Below the pieces are notes generated by a model. That model was not told where the DNA came from and searched no databases. It saw nothing but the letters and a program-made list of their open reading frames with translations. A DNA stretch of 64,000 nt from Astropecten irregularis (taxonomy: Eukaryota; Echinodermata; Asteroidea; Paxillosida; Astropectinidae). Numbering within the stretch: position 1 is the stretch's first letter; every line of letters starts with the position of its first letter. Shown here piece by piece: positions 22,954 through 35,545 of the stretch. The translations under genes and the position numbers were made by a program. Location of the stretch: NCBI GenBank assembly GCA_963971285.1, contig OZ020251.1, positions 2,976,001-3,040,000 on the forward strand, in the 5' to 3' direction.

Positions 22954-25033
22954 TTTATCGCGTCAACTTTGGTTAATATAATAACTAACCAAAATATTCT
23001 AGTAAATAACCTAAAATTTTCTAATAATTTAAGTGAACGTCCTTGTAACGTTCTAAAAGTAAGACCAGACATTATTTATCGCGTCAAATTTGATTAATAA
23101 CTAACCAAAATATTCTAGTAAATAACCTAAAATTTTCTAATAATTTAAGTGAACGTCCTTGTAACGTTCTAAAAGTAAGACCAGATATTATTTATCGCGT
23201 CAACTTTGGTTAATAACTAACTGAAATATTCTAGTAAATAACCTAAATTTTTCTAATAATTTCAGTGAACGTCCTTGTAACGTTCTAAAAGTAAGACCAG
23301 ATATTATTTATCGCGTCAACTTTGGTTAATAACTAACCAAAATATTCTAGTAAATAACCTAAAATTTTCTAATAATTTAAGTGAAGGCCTTGTAACGTTC
23401 TAAAAGTAAGACCAGATATTATTTATCGCGTCAACTTTGGTTAATAACTAACCAAAATATTCTAGTAAATAGCCTAAATTTTTCTAATAATTTCAGTGAA
23501 CGTCCTTGTAACTTTCTAAAAGTAAGACCAGATATTATTTATCGCGTCAAATTTGATTAATAACTAACCAAAATATTCTAGTAAATAACCTAAATTTTTC
23601 TAATAATTTCAGTGAACGTCCTTATAACGTTCCAAAAGTAAGACCAGATATTATTTATCGCGTCAACTTTGGTTAATAACTAACCAAAATATTCTAGTAA
23701 ATAACCTAAATTTTTCTAATAATTTCAGTGAACGTCCTTGTAACGTTCTAAAAGTAAGACCAGACATTATTTATCGCGTCCAACTTTGGTTAATAACTAA
23801 CCAAAATATTCTAGTAAATAACCTAAATATTTCTAATAATTTCAGTGAACGTCCTTGTAACGTTCTAAAAGTAAGACCAGATATTATTTATCGCGTCAAC
23901 TTTGGTTAATAACTAACCAAAATATTCTAGTAAATAACCTACATTTTTCTAATAATTTCAGTGAACGTCCTTGTAACGTTCTAAAAGTAAGACCAGATAT
24001 TATTTATCGCGTTAAGTTTGGTTAATAACTAACCAAAATATTCTAGTAAATAACCTAAATTTTTCTAATAATTTCAGTGAACGTCCTTGTAACGTTCTAA
24101 AAGTAAGACCAGACATTATTTATCGCGTCAACTTTGGTTAATAACTAACCAAAATATTCTAGTAAATAACCTAAATATTTCTAATAATTTCAGTGAACGT
24201 CCTTGTAACGTTCTAAAAGTAAGACCAGATATTATTTATCGCGTCAACTTTGGTTAATAACTAACCAAAATATTCTAGTAAATAACCTAAATTTTTCTAA
24301 TAATTTCAGTGAACGTCCTTGTAACGTTCTAAAAGTAAGACCAGATATTATTTATCGCGTTAAGTTTGGTTAATAACTAACCAAAATATTCTAGTAAATA
24401 ACCTAAATTTTTCTAATAATTTCAGTGAACGTCCTTGTAACGTTCTAAAAGTAAGACCAGACATTATTTATCGCGTCAACTTTGGTTAATAACTAACCAA
24501 AATATTCTAGTAAATAACCTAAATATTTCTAATAATTTCAGTGAACGTCCTTGTAACGTTCTAAAAGTAAGACCAGATATTATTTATCGCGTCAACTTTG
24601 GTTAATAACTAACCAAAATATTCTAGTAAATAACCTAAATTTTTCTAATAATTTCAGTGAACGTCCTTGTAACGTTCTAAAAGTAAGACCAGATATTATT
24701 TAACGCGTCAACTTTGGTTATTAATAACTAACCAAAATATTCTAGTTAATTACCTAAATTTTCTAATAATTTCAGTGAACGTCCTTGTAACGTTCTAAAA
24801 GTAAGACCAGATATTATCTATCTCGTCAACTTTGGTTAATAACTAACCAAAATATTCTAGAAAATAACCTAAATTTGTCTAATAATTTCAGTGAACGTCC
24901 TTGTAACGTTCTAAAAGTAAGACCAGATATTATTTATCGCGTCAACTTTGGTTAATAACTAACCAAAATATTCTAGTAAATAACCTAAATTTTTCTAATA
25001 ATTTCAGTGAACGTCATTGTAACGTTCTAAAAG
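22954..25033. repeat. 116-bp satellite array
   Basis: About 18 monomers. A three-monomer group marked by AGACATT and 'gcgttaagtttgg' repeats in tandem at about 23,990-24,660 (an inner period of about 348 bp). Confidence 0.95.
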
Positions 25034-25179
25034 TAAGACCGGATATAACCCAGTAGAAAGAAGGGATAATGCTTAATGGAGACAAGAAAAAGTGGTAGTA
25101 AAAATTACAAACGTAAAAGTTGCACGCAAAAGCTATATTCTACGAGGTGCATCTACGCTGCTTTGCATTGCTCATTAAC

Positions 25180-27030
25180 GCTGCTTCTTGCTGTCTAGTT
25201 TTATTAAATTTCATCGAGCATCAAAGGTGCTTCTTGCTGTCTAGTTTAATTAAATTGAATCGAGCATCAAAGGTGCTTCTTGCTGTCTAGTTTTATTAAA
25301 TTGCATCGAGCATCAAAGGTGCTTCTTGCTGTCTAGTTTTATTAAATTGCATCGAGCATCAAAGGTGCTTCTTGCTGTCTAGTTTTATTAAATTGCATCG
25401 AGCATCAAAGGTGCTTCTTGCTGTCTAGTTTTATTAAATTGCATCAAGCATCAAGATCAAAGGTGCTTCTTGCTGTCTAGTTTTATTAAATTGCATCGAG
25501 CATCAAAGGTGCTTCTTGCTGTCTAGTTTTATTAAATTGCATCGAGCATCAAAGGTGCTTCTTGCTGTCTAGTTTTATTAAATTGCATCGAGCATCAAAG
25601 GTGCTTCTTGCTGTCTAGTTTTATTAAATTGCATCGAGCATCAAAGGTGCTTCTTGCTGTCTAGTTTTATTAAATTGCATCGAGCATCAAAGGTGCTTCT
25701 TGCTGTCTAGTTTTATTAAATTGCATCAAGCATCAAGATCAAAGGTGCTTCTTGCAGTCTAGTTTTATTAAATTGCATCGAGCATCAAAGGTGCTTCTTG
25801 CTGTCTAGTTTTATTAAATTGCATCGAGCATCAAAGGTGCTTCTTGCTGTCTAGTTTTATTAAATTGCATCGAGCATCAAAGGTGCTTCTTGCTGTCTAG
25901 TTTTATTAAATTGCATCGAGCATCAAAGGTGCTTCTTGCTGTCTAGTTTTATTAAATTGCATCGAGCATCAAAGGTGCTTCTTGCTGTCTAGTTTTATTA
26001 AATTGCATCAAGCATCAAGATCAAAGGTGCTTCTTGCAGTCTAGTTTTATTAAATTGCATCGAGCATCAAAGGTGCTTCTTGCTGTCTAGTTTAATTAAA
26101 TTGAATCGAGCATCAAAGGTGCTTCTTGCTGTCTAGTTTTATTAAATTGCATCGAGCATCAAAGGTGCTTCTTGCTGTCTAGTTTTATTAAATTGCATCG
26201 AGCACCAAAGGTGCTTCTTGCTGTCTAGTTTTATTAAATTGCATCGAGCATCAAAGGTGCTTCTTGCTGTCTAGTTTTATTAAATTGCATCAAGCATCAA
26301 GATCAAAGGTGCTTCTTGCTGTCTAGTTTTATTAAATTGCATCGAGCATCAAAGGTGCTTCTTGCTGTCTAGTTTTATTAAATTGCATCGAGCATCAAAG
26401 GTGCTTCTTGCTGTCTAGTTTTATTAAATTGCATCGAGCATCAAAGGTGCTTCTTGCTGTCTAGTTTTATTAAATTGCATCGAGCATCAAAGGTGCTTCT
26501 TGCTGTCTAGTTTTATTAAATTGCATCGAGCATCAAAGGTGCTTCTTGCTGTCTAGTTTTATTAAATTGCATCAAGCATCAAGATCAAAGGTGCTTCTTG
26601 CAGTCTAGTTTTATTAAATTGCATCGAGCATCAAAGGTGCTTCTTGCTGTCTAGTTTTATTAAATTGCATCGAGCATCAAAGGTGCTTCTTGCTGTCTAG
26701 TTTTATTAAATTGCATCGAGCATCAAAGGTGCTTCTTGCTGTCTAGTTTTATTAAATTGCATCGAGCATCAAAGGTGCTTCTTGCTGTCTAGTTTTATTA
26801 AATTGCATCGAGCATCAAAGGTGCTTCTTGCTGTCTAGTTTTATTAAATTGCATCAAGCATCAAGATCAAAGGTGCTTCTTGCAGTCTAGTTTTATTAAA
26901 TTGCATCGAGCATCAAAGGTGCTTCTTGCTGTCTAGTTTTATTAAATTGCATCGAGCATCAAAGGTGCTTCTTGCTGTCTAGTTTTATTAAATTGCAACG
27001 AGCATCAAAGGTGCTTCTTGCTGTCTAGTT
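25180..27030. repeat. 46-bp satellite array, copy 6, with a 282-bp higher-order repeat
   Basis: About 40 monomers. Six variant monomers containing GCATCAAGCATCAAGATCAA begin at 25,441, 25,723, 26,005, 26,287, 26,569 and 26,851, exactly 282 bp apart each time (6 x 46 + 6). Most are followed by TGCAGTC in place of TGCTGTC. This is a clean six-monomer higher-order repeat. Confidence 0.95.
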
Positions 27031-27079
27031 TTATTTTATTGAATGTAATTTTCATGTTTTCATGAAAAAATCACATGCT

Positions 27080-27151
27080 GGCTCAGGTGGGATTCGAACC
27101 CACGACCTCCTGCTTACTAGTGCAGGTGCCATACCGCTAGGCCACCGTGCT
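27080..27151 (-). tRNA. tRNA-Thr-like cassette, copy 4
   Basis: B box GGTTCGAATCC as in copy 1; terminator T-run kept. Confidence 0.55.
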
Positions 27152-27214
27152 AGCTGGGGTCTGCGGGGTGAATCGAATCCAGTATCGCGGTGAGTACCGC
27201 ACTGCATACTTGAA

Positions 27215-27691
27215 AATGAAAAAGTTTTTGATGAAAGAGTTCATGAACGGAACAAAGAACAGAACGTGGAATGGAACCAAGAACGAAACATGGAACGGAA
27301 CGTGGATTGGAACACAGAACAAAATGTAGAAAAAACACAGAACGGAACACAGAGTGGAACGCAGAAAGGGATGCACAACAGAATGCACGACAGAATACAG
27401 AACATTTGAACGCGGAGCGGAACGCAGTATACGGAATGCACAGATCGGAACGAGATTAGAACGCGGATATCGGATAATGAAGCACGAAAAAAACACGGGA
27501 TGACACATGCAGAATAATCGCTACCTTCCGCATCCCATTCCTCTTCCCATTCTACGTTCAGTTCCGTGTTTAATTCCACCTTCTGCTCCAAGATCTTTTC
27601 CAAGATTCGTTCCAAGTACCGTTAAAAGTTCCATTCCACGATTTGTTCCATCTACCATTCATTGACTCTTTCATCATTACCTTATTCATCT
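27215..27691. repeat. GAAYNN foldback block, copy 4
   Basis: Shares 'cacgacagaatac' and 'gaacgcggatatc' with copy 5, so copies 4 and 5 are closer to each other than to copies 1-3. Confidence 0.8.
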
Positions 27692-28072
27692 CCATGGGGG
27701 CCTATGTCAATAAACCTGGTAGCAGTCTACGTCCAAGCGAAAAGACCGCTAAGCCCGGTAGACAGCCTACTTCCCGGTGGAAAGACCGGTAAGCCCAGTA
27801 GATAGGACTCTTCCCGGCAGTAAGACCGGATTAGCCCAGTAGAAAGATTGGCTTATGCCTAATGGAGACAAGAAAAGCTTGCTAGTAAAAATTACAAACG
27901 TAAAAGTTGCACGCAAGAGCTATATTCTACGAGTTGCATCTACGCTGCTTTGCATTGCTCACTAACGCTGCTTACTTAGTTCTAGAAGGAATAGAGAAAG
28001 TTAGAGAGCAGCAGACATCAGAGAAAAGACTGATGTTTAATGATTCTACTGCTTCACCTTATTATTATTAAA

Positions 28073-28195
28073 CTGGCAGACCTTTGCCTAGACCAGAAAC
28101 AAGGAGTGACCCTCTTCACTGGTCTGTCGCAAAGGTTGGGGTAACAACGCCAGGCGGAAAACTGGATAAGTTCTCCTACCCCTCAAATAACTAAG
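28073..28195. repeat. 123-bp structured element, copy 10
   Basis: All three stems intact. Confidence 0.8.
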
Positions 28196-28243
28196 TTTTT
28201 ATTTTATTGAATGAAATTTTCATATCTGCATTTTAAATATAGA

Positions 28244-29977
28244 TTTATCGCGTCAACTTTGGTTAATATAATAACTAACCAAAATATTCTAGTTAATAAC
28301 CTAAAATTTTCTAATAATTTAAGTGAACGTCCTTGTAACGTTCTAAAAGTAAGACCAGATATTATTTATCGCGTCAACTTTGGTTAATAACTAACCAAAA
28401 TATTCTAGTAAATAACCTAAATTTTTCTAATAATTTCAGTGAACGTCCTTGTAACGTTCTAAAAGTAAGACCAGATATTATTTATCGCGTCAACTTTGGT
28501 TAATAACTAACCAAAATATTCTAGTAAATAACCTAAATTTTTCTAATAATATTAATGAACGTCCTTGTAACGTTCTTAAAGTAAGACCCGATATTATTTA
28601 TCGCGTCAACTTTGGTTAATAACTAACCAAAATATTCTAGTAAATAGCCTAAATTTTTCTAATAATTTTAGTGAACGTCCTTGTAACATTCTAAAAGTAA
28701 GACCAGATATTATTTATCGCGTCAACTTTGATTAATAACTAACCAAAATATTCTAGTAAATAACCTAAATTTTTCTAATAATTTAAGTGAACGTCCTTGT
28801 AACGTTCTAAAAGTAAGACCAGATATTATTTATCGCGTCAACTTTGGTTAATAACTAACCAAAATATTCTAGTAAATAACCTAAATTTTTCTAATAATTT
28901 CAGTGAACGTCCTTGTAACGTTCTAAAAGTAAGACCAGATATTATTTATCGCGTCAACTTTGGTTAATAACTAACCAAAATATTCTAGTAAATAACCTAA
29001 ATATTTCTAATAATTTCAGTGAACGTCCTTGTAACGTTCTAAAAGTAAGACCAGATATTATCTATCTCGTCAACTTTGGTTAATAACTAACCAAAATATT
29101 CTAGTAAATAACCTAAATTTGTCTAATAATTTCAGTGAACGTCCTTGTAACGTTCTAAAAGTAAGACCAGATATTATTTATCGCGTCAACTTTGGTTAAT
29201 AACTAACCAAAATATTCTAGTAAATAACCTAAATTTTTCTAATAATTTCAGTGAACGTCCTTGTAACGTTCTAAAAGTAAGACCAGATATTATTTATCGC
29301 GTCAACTTTGGTTAATAACTAACCAAAATATTCTAGTTAATTACCTAAATTTTCTAATAATTTCAGTGAACGTCCTTGTAACGTTCTAAAAGTAAGACCA
29401 GATATTATCTATCTCGTCAACTTTGGTTAATAACTAACCAACATATTCTAGAAAATAACCTAAATTTGTCTAATAATTTCAGTGAACGTCCTTGTAACGT
29501 TCTAAAAGTAAGACCAGACATTATTTATCGCGTCAACTTCGGTTAATAACTAACCAAAATATTCTAGTAAATAACCTAAATATTTCTAATAATTTCAGTG
29601 AACGTCCTTGTAACGTTCTAAAAGTAAGACCAGATATTATTTATCGCGTCAACTTTGGTTAATAACTAACCAAAATATTCTAGTAAATAACCTAAATTTT
29701 TCTAATAATTTCAGTGAACGTCCTTGTAACGTTCTAAAAGTAAGACCAGATATTATTTAACGCGTCAACTTTGGTTAATAACTAACCAAAATATTCTAGT
29801 TAATTACCTAAATTTTCTAATAATTTCAGTGAACGTCCTTGTAACGTTCTAAAAGTAAGACCAGATATTATCTATCTTGTCAACTTTGGTTAATAACTAA
29901 CCAAAATATTCTAGAAAATAACCTAAATTTGTCTAATAATTTCAGTGAACGTCCTTGTAACGTTCTAAAAGTAAGAC
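28244..29977. repeat. 116-bp satellite array
   Basis: About 15 monomers. It begins with the same variant series ('aatattaatgaacg', GACCCGAT, 'tttgatta') as the array at 32,756, evidence of a third large duplication with a ~4,512-bp offset. Confidence 0.95.
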
Positions 29978-30117
29978 CGGATATAACCCAGTAGAAAGAA
30001 GGGATAATGCTTAATGGAGACAAGAAAAAGTGGTAGTAAAAATTACAAACGTAAAAGTTGCACGCAAAAGCTATATTCTACGAGGTGCATCTACGCTGCT
30101 TTGCATTGCTCATTAAC

Positions 30118-31545
30118 GCTGCTTCTTGCTGTCTAGTTTTATTAAATTGCATCGAGCATCAAAGGTGCTTCTTGCTGTCTAGTTTAATTAAATTGAATCG
30201 AGCATCAAAGGTGCTTCTTGCTGTCTAGTTTTATTAAATTGCATCGAGCATCAAAGGTGCTTCTTGCTGTCTAGTTTTATTAAATTGCATCGAGCATCAA
30301 AGGTGCTTCTTGCTGTCTAGTTTTATTAAATTGCATCGAGCATCAAAGGTGCTTCTTGCTATCTAGTTTTATTAAATTGCATCAAGCATCAAGATCAAAG
30401 GTGCTTCTTGCTGTCTAGTTTTATTAAATTGCATCGAGCATCAAAGGTGCTTCTTGCTGTCTAGTTTTATTAAATTGCATCGAGCATCAAAGGTGCTTCT
30501 TGCTGTCTAGTTTTATTAAATTGCATCGAGCATCAAAGGTGCTTCTTGCTGTCTAGTTTTATTAAATTGCATCGAGCATCAAAGGTGCTTCTTGCTGTCT
30601 AGTTTTATTAAATTGCATCGAGCATCAAAGGTGCTTCTTGCTGTCTAGTTTTATTAAATTGCATCAAGCATCAAAATCAAAGGTGCTTCTTGCAGTCTAG
30701 TTTTATTAAATTGCATCGAGCATCAAAGGTGCTTCTTGCTGTCTAGTTTTATTAAATTGCATCGAGCATCAAAGGTGCTTCTTGCTGTCTAGTTTTATTA
30801 AATTGCATCGAGCATCAAAGGTGCTTCTTGCTGTCTAGTTTTATTAAATTGCATCGAGCATCAAAGGTGCTTCTTGCTGTCTAGTTTTATTAAATTGCAT
30901 CGAGCATCAAAGGTGCTTCTTGCTGTCTAGTTTTATTAAATTGCATCGAGCATCAAAGGTGCTTCTTGCTGTCTAGTTTTATTAAATTGCATCGAGCATC
31001 AAAGGTGCTTCTTGCTGTCTAGTTTTATTAAATTGCATCAAGCATCAAGATCAAAGGTGCTTCTTGCAGTCTAGTTTTATTAAATTGCATCGAGCATCAA
31101 AGGTGCTTCTTGCTGTCTAGTTTTATTAAATTGCATCGAGCATCAAAGGTGCTTCTTGCTGTCTAGTTTTATTAAATTGCATCGAGCATCAAAGGTGCTT
31201 CTTGCTGTCTAGTTTTATTAAATTGCATCGAGCATCAAAGGTGCTTCTTGCTGTCTAGTTTTATTAAATTGCATCGAGCATCAAAGGTGCTTCTTGCTGT
31301 CTAGTTTTATTAAATTGCATCGAGCATTAAAGGTGCTTCTTGCTGTCTAGTTTTATTAAATTGCATCAAGCATCAAGATCAAAGGTGCTTCTTGCAGTCT
31401 AGTTTTATTAAATTGCATCGAGCATCAAAGGTGCTTCTTGTTGTCTAGTTTTATTAAATTGCATCGAGCATCAAAGGTGCTTCTTGCTGTCTAGTTTTAT
31501 TAAATTGCAACGAGCATCAAAGGTGCTTCTTGCTGTCTAGTTTTA
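30118..31545. repeat. 46-bp satellite array, copy 7
   Basis: About 31 monomers. The variant carrying the GATCAA-type insertion recurs at 30,379, 30,661, 31,035 and 31,363, giving spacings of 282, 374 and 328 bp (six, eight and seven monomers plus 6 bp). It is the same higher-order repeat as in copy 6, with gains of whole monomers. Confidence 0.95.
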
Positions 31546-31591
31546 TTTTATTGAATGTAATTTTCATGTTTTCATGAAAAAATCACATGCT

Positions 31592-31663
31592 GGCTCAGGT
31601 GGGATTCGAACCCACGACCTCCTGCTTACTAATGCAGGTGCCATACCGCTAGGCCACCGTGCT
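31592..31663 (-). tRNA. tRNA-Thr-like cassette, copy 5
   Basis: One base in the anticodon loop flank differs (minus strand CATTAGTAA); the AGT triplet and both promoter boxes are kept. Confidence 0.55.
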
Positions 31664-31726
31664 AGCTGGGGTCTGCGGGGTGAATCGAATCCAGTATCGC
31701 GGCGAGTACCGCACTGCATACTTGAA

Positions 31727-32203
31727 AATGAAAAAGTTTTTGATGAAAGAGTTCATGAACGGAACAAAGAACAGAACGTGGAATGGAACCAAGAACGAAA
31801 CATGGAACGGAACGTGGATTGGAACACAGAACAAAATGTAGAAAAAACACAGAACGGAACACAGAGTGGAACGCAGAAAGGGATGCACAACAGAATGCAC
31901 GACAGAATACAGAACATTTGAACGCGGAGCGGAACGCAGTATACGGAATGCACAGATCGGAACGAGATTAGAACGCGGATATCGGATAATGAAGCACGAA
32001 AAAAACACGGGATGACACATGCAGAATAATCGCTACCTTCCGCATCCCATTCCTCTTCCCATTCTACGTTCAGTTCCGTGTTTAATTCCACCTTCTGCTC
32101 CAAGATCTTTTCCAAGATTCGTTCTAAGTACCGTTAAAAGTTCCATTCCACGATTTGTTCCATCTACCATTCATTGACTCTTTCATCATTACCTTATTCA
32201 TCT
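31727..32203. repeat. GAAYNN foldback block, copy 5
   Basis: Close to copy 4; 'attcgttctaag' in the right arm is private to this copy. Confidence 0.8.
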
Positions 32204-32584
32204 CCATGGGGGCCTATGTCAATAAACCTGGTAGCAGTCTACGTCCAAGCGAAAAGACCGCTAAGCCCGGTAGACAGCCTACTTCCCGGTGGAAAGACCG
32301 GTAAGCCCAGTAGATAGGACTCTTCCCGGCAGTAAGACCGGATTAGCCCAGTAGAAAGATTGGCTTATGCCTAATGGAGACAAGAAAAGCTTGCTAGTAA
32401 AAATTACAAACGTAAAAGTTGCACGCAAGAGCTATATTCTACGAGTTGCATCTACGCTGCTTTGCATTGCTCACTAACGCTGCTTACTTAGTTCTAGAAG
32501 GAATAGAGAAAGTTAGAGAGCAGCAGACATCAGAGAAAAGACTGATGTTTAATGATTCTACTGCTTCACCTTATTATTATTAAA

Positions 32585-32707
32585 CTGGCAGACCTTTGCC
32601 TAGACCAGAAACAAGGAGTGACCCTCTTCACTGGTCTGTCGCAAAGGTTGGGGTAACAACGCCAGGCGGAAAACTGGATAAGTTCTCCTACCCCTCAAAT
32701 AACTAAG
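32585..32707. repeat. 123-bp structured element, copy 11
   Basis: All three stems intact. Confidence 0.8.
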
Positions 32708-32755
32708 TTTTTATTTTATTGAATGAAATTTTCATATCTGCATTTTAAATATAGA

Positions 32756-35068
32756 TTTATCGCGTCAACTTTGGTTAATATAATAACTAACCAAAATATT
32801 CTAGTTAATAACCTAAAATTTTCTAATAATTTAAGTGAACGTCCTTGTAACGTTCTAAAAGTAAGACCAGATATTATTTATCGCGTCAACTTTGGTTAAT
32901 AACTAACCAAAATATTCTAGTAAATAACCTAAATTTTTCTAATAATTTCAGTGAACGTCCTTGTAACGTTCTAAAAGTAAGACCAGATATTATTTATCGC
33001 GTCAACTTTGGTTAATAACTAACCAAAATATTCTAGTAAATAACCTAAATTTTTCTAATAATATTAATGAACGTCCTTGTAACGTTCTTAAAGTAAGACC
33101 CGATATTATTTATCGCGTCAACTTTGGTTAATAACTAACCAAAATATTCTAGTAAATAGCCTAAATTTTTCTAATAATTTTAGTAAACGTCCTTGTAATG
33201 TTCTAAAAGTAAGACCAGATATTATTTATCGCGTCAACTTTGATTAATAACTAACCAAAATATTCTAGTAAATAACCTAAATTTTTCTAATAATTTAAGT
33301 GAACGTCCTTGTAACGTTCTAAAAGTAAGACCAGATATTATTTATCGCGTCAACTTTGGTTAATAACTAACCAAAATATTCTAGTAAATAACCTAAATTT
33401 TTCTAATAATTTCAGTGAACGTCCTTGTAACGTTCTAAAAGTAAGACCAGATATTATTTATCGCGTCAACTTTGGTTAATAACTAACCAAAATATTCTAG
33501 TAAATAACCTAAATATTTCTAATAATTTCAGTGAACGTCCTTGTAACGTTCTAAAAGCAAGACCAGATATTATTTATCGCGTCAACTTTGGTTAATAACT
33601 AACCAAAATATTCTAGTAAATAACCTAAATTTTTCTAATAATTTCAGTGAACGTCCTTGTAACGTTCTAAAAGTAAGACCAGATATTATTTATCGCGTCA
33701 ACTTTGGTTAATAACTTACCAAAATATTCTAGTTAATAACCTAAATTTTTCTAATAATTTCAGTGAACGTCCTTGTAACGTTCTAAAAGTAAGAACAGAT
33801 ATTATCTATCTCGTCAACTTTGGTTAATAACTAACCAAAATATTCTAGTAAATAACCTAAATTTGTCTAATAATTTCAGTGAACGTCCTTGTAACGTTCT
33901 AAAAGTAAGACCAGATATTATTTATCGCGTCAACTTTGGTTAATAACTAACCAAAATATTCTAGTAAATTACCTAAATTTTTCTAATAATTTCAGTGAAC
34001 GTCCTTGTAACGTTCTAAAAGTAAGACCAGATATTATTTATCGCGTCAACTTTGGTTAATAACTAACCAAAATATTCTAGTTAATTACCTAAATTTTCTA
34101 ATAATTTCAGTGAACGTCCTTGTAACGTTCTAAAAGTAAGACCAGATATTATCTATCTCGTCAACTTTGGTTAATAACTAACCAACATATTCTAGAAAAT
34201 AACCTAAATTTGTCTAATAATTTCAGTGAACGTCCTTGTAACGTTCTAAAAGTAAGACCAGATATTATTTATCGCGTCAACTTTGGTTAATAACTAACCA
34301 AAATATTCTAGTAAATAACCTAAATTTTTCTAACAATTTCAGTGAACGTCCTTGTAACGTTCTAAAAGTAAGACCAGATATTATTTATCGCGTCAACTTT
34401 GGTTAATAACTAACCAAAATATTCTAGTTAATTACCTAAATTTTCTAATAATTTCAGTGAACGTCCTTGTAACGTTCTAAAAGTAAGACCAGATATTATC
34501 TATCTCGTCAACTTTGGTTAATAACTAACCAACATATTCTAGAAAATAACCTAAATTTGTCTAATAATTTCAGTGAACGTCCTTGTAACGTTCTAAAAGT
34601 AAGACCAGATATTATTTATCGCGTCAACTTTGGTTAATAACTAACCAAAATATTCTAGTAAATAACCTAAATTTTTCTAATAATTTCAGTGAACGTCCTT
34701 GTAATGTTCTAAAAGTAAGACCAGATATTATTTATCGCGTCAACTTTGGTTAATAACTTACCAAAATATTCTAGTTAATAACCTAAATTTTTCTAATAAT
34801 TTCAGTGAACGACCTTGTAACGTTCTAAAAGTAAGACCAGATATTATCTATCTCGTCAACTTTGGTTAATAACTAACCAAAATATTCTAGTAAATAACCT
34901 AAATTTTTCTAATAATTTCAGTGAACGTCCTTGTAACGTTCTAAAAGTAAGACCAGATATTATTTATTGCGTTAACTTTGGTTAATAACTAACCAAAATA
35001 TATTCTAGTAAATAACCTCAATTTTTCGAATAATTTCAGTGAACGTCATTGTAACGTTCTAAAAGTAA
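32756..35068. repeat. 116-bp satellite array
   Basis: About 20 monomers. A two-to-three-monomer group with 'accaacatattctagaaaat' and TATCTATCTCG repeats inside it. The last monomer has the 'aaaatatattc' expansion also seen near 10,550. Confidence 0.95.
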
Positions 35069-35272
35069 GACCGGATATATCCCAGTAGAAAGAAGGGATA
35101 ATGCTTTATGGAGAAAAAAAAAAGTGGTAGTAAAAAACGTAAAAGTTGCACGCAAAAGCTATATTCTACAAGTTGCATCTACGCTGCTTTGCATTGCTCA
35201 CTAACGCTGCTTACTTAGTTCCAGAAGGAATAGAGAAAGTTATTATTATTATTATTATTAAATTGGCAGACC

Positions 35273-35395
35273 TTTGCCTAGACCAGAAACAAGGAGTGAC
35301 CCTCTTCACTGGTCTGTCGCAAAGGTTGGGGTAACAACGCCAGGCGGAAAACTGGAGAAGTTCTCCTACCCCTCAAATAACTAAGTTTTTATTTT
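35273..35395. repeat. 123-bp structured element, copy 12
   Basis: It begins TTGGC in place of CTGGC, leaving a G-U pair in the outer stem. Preceded by a (TTA)n tract; perfect GGAGAAGTTCTCC. Confidence 0.8.
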
Positions 35396-35430
35396 ATTGA
35401 ATGTAATTTTCATGTCTGCATTTTAAATAT

Positions 35431-35545
35431 AGATTTATCGCGTCAACTTTGGTTAATAAGTAACCAAAATATTCTAGTAAATAGTCTCAATTTTTCTAAT
35501 TATTTCAGTGAACGTCATTGTAACGTTCTAAAAGTAAGACTGGTA
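35431..35545. repeat. Last 116-bp unit, right edge of the macrosatellite
   Basis: A single diverged monomer ending 'gttctaaaagtaagactgg'. Satellite sequence stops here and does not reappear. Confidence 0.85.

Larger units (their letters stand above)
17230..23265. repeat. Tandem segmental duplication, offset 3,018 bp
   Basis: Two copies, roughly 17,230-20,247 and 20,248-23,265. Each holds part of a 116-bp array, the linker, a 46-bp array of 13.7 units, the tRNA-like cassette, the foldback, the ~40-bp repeats and a 123-bp element. I found no differences over the landmarks compared, including rare variants such as 'gatcaaagg' in the 46-bp array and 'ctgaaatatt' in the 116-bp array. This points to a very recent event, or to an assembly repeat. 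Confidence 0.85.
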
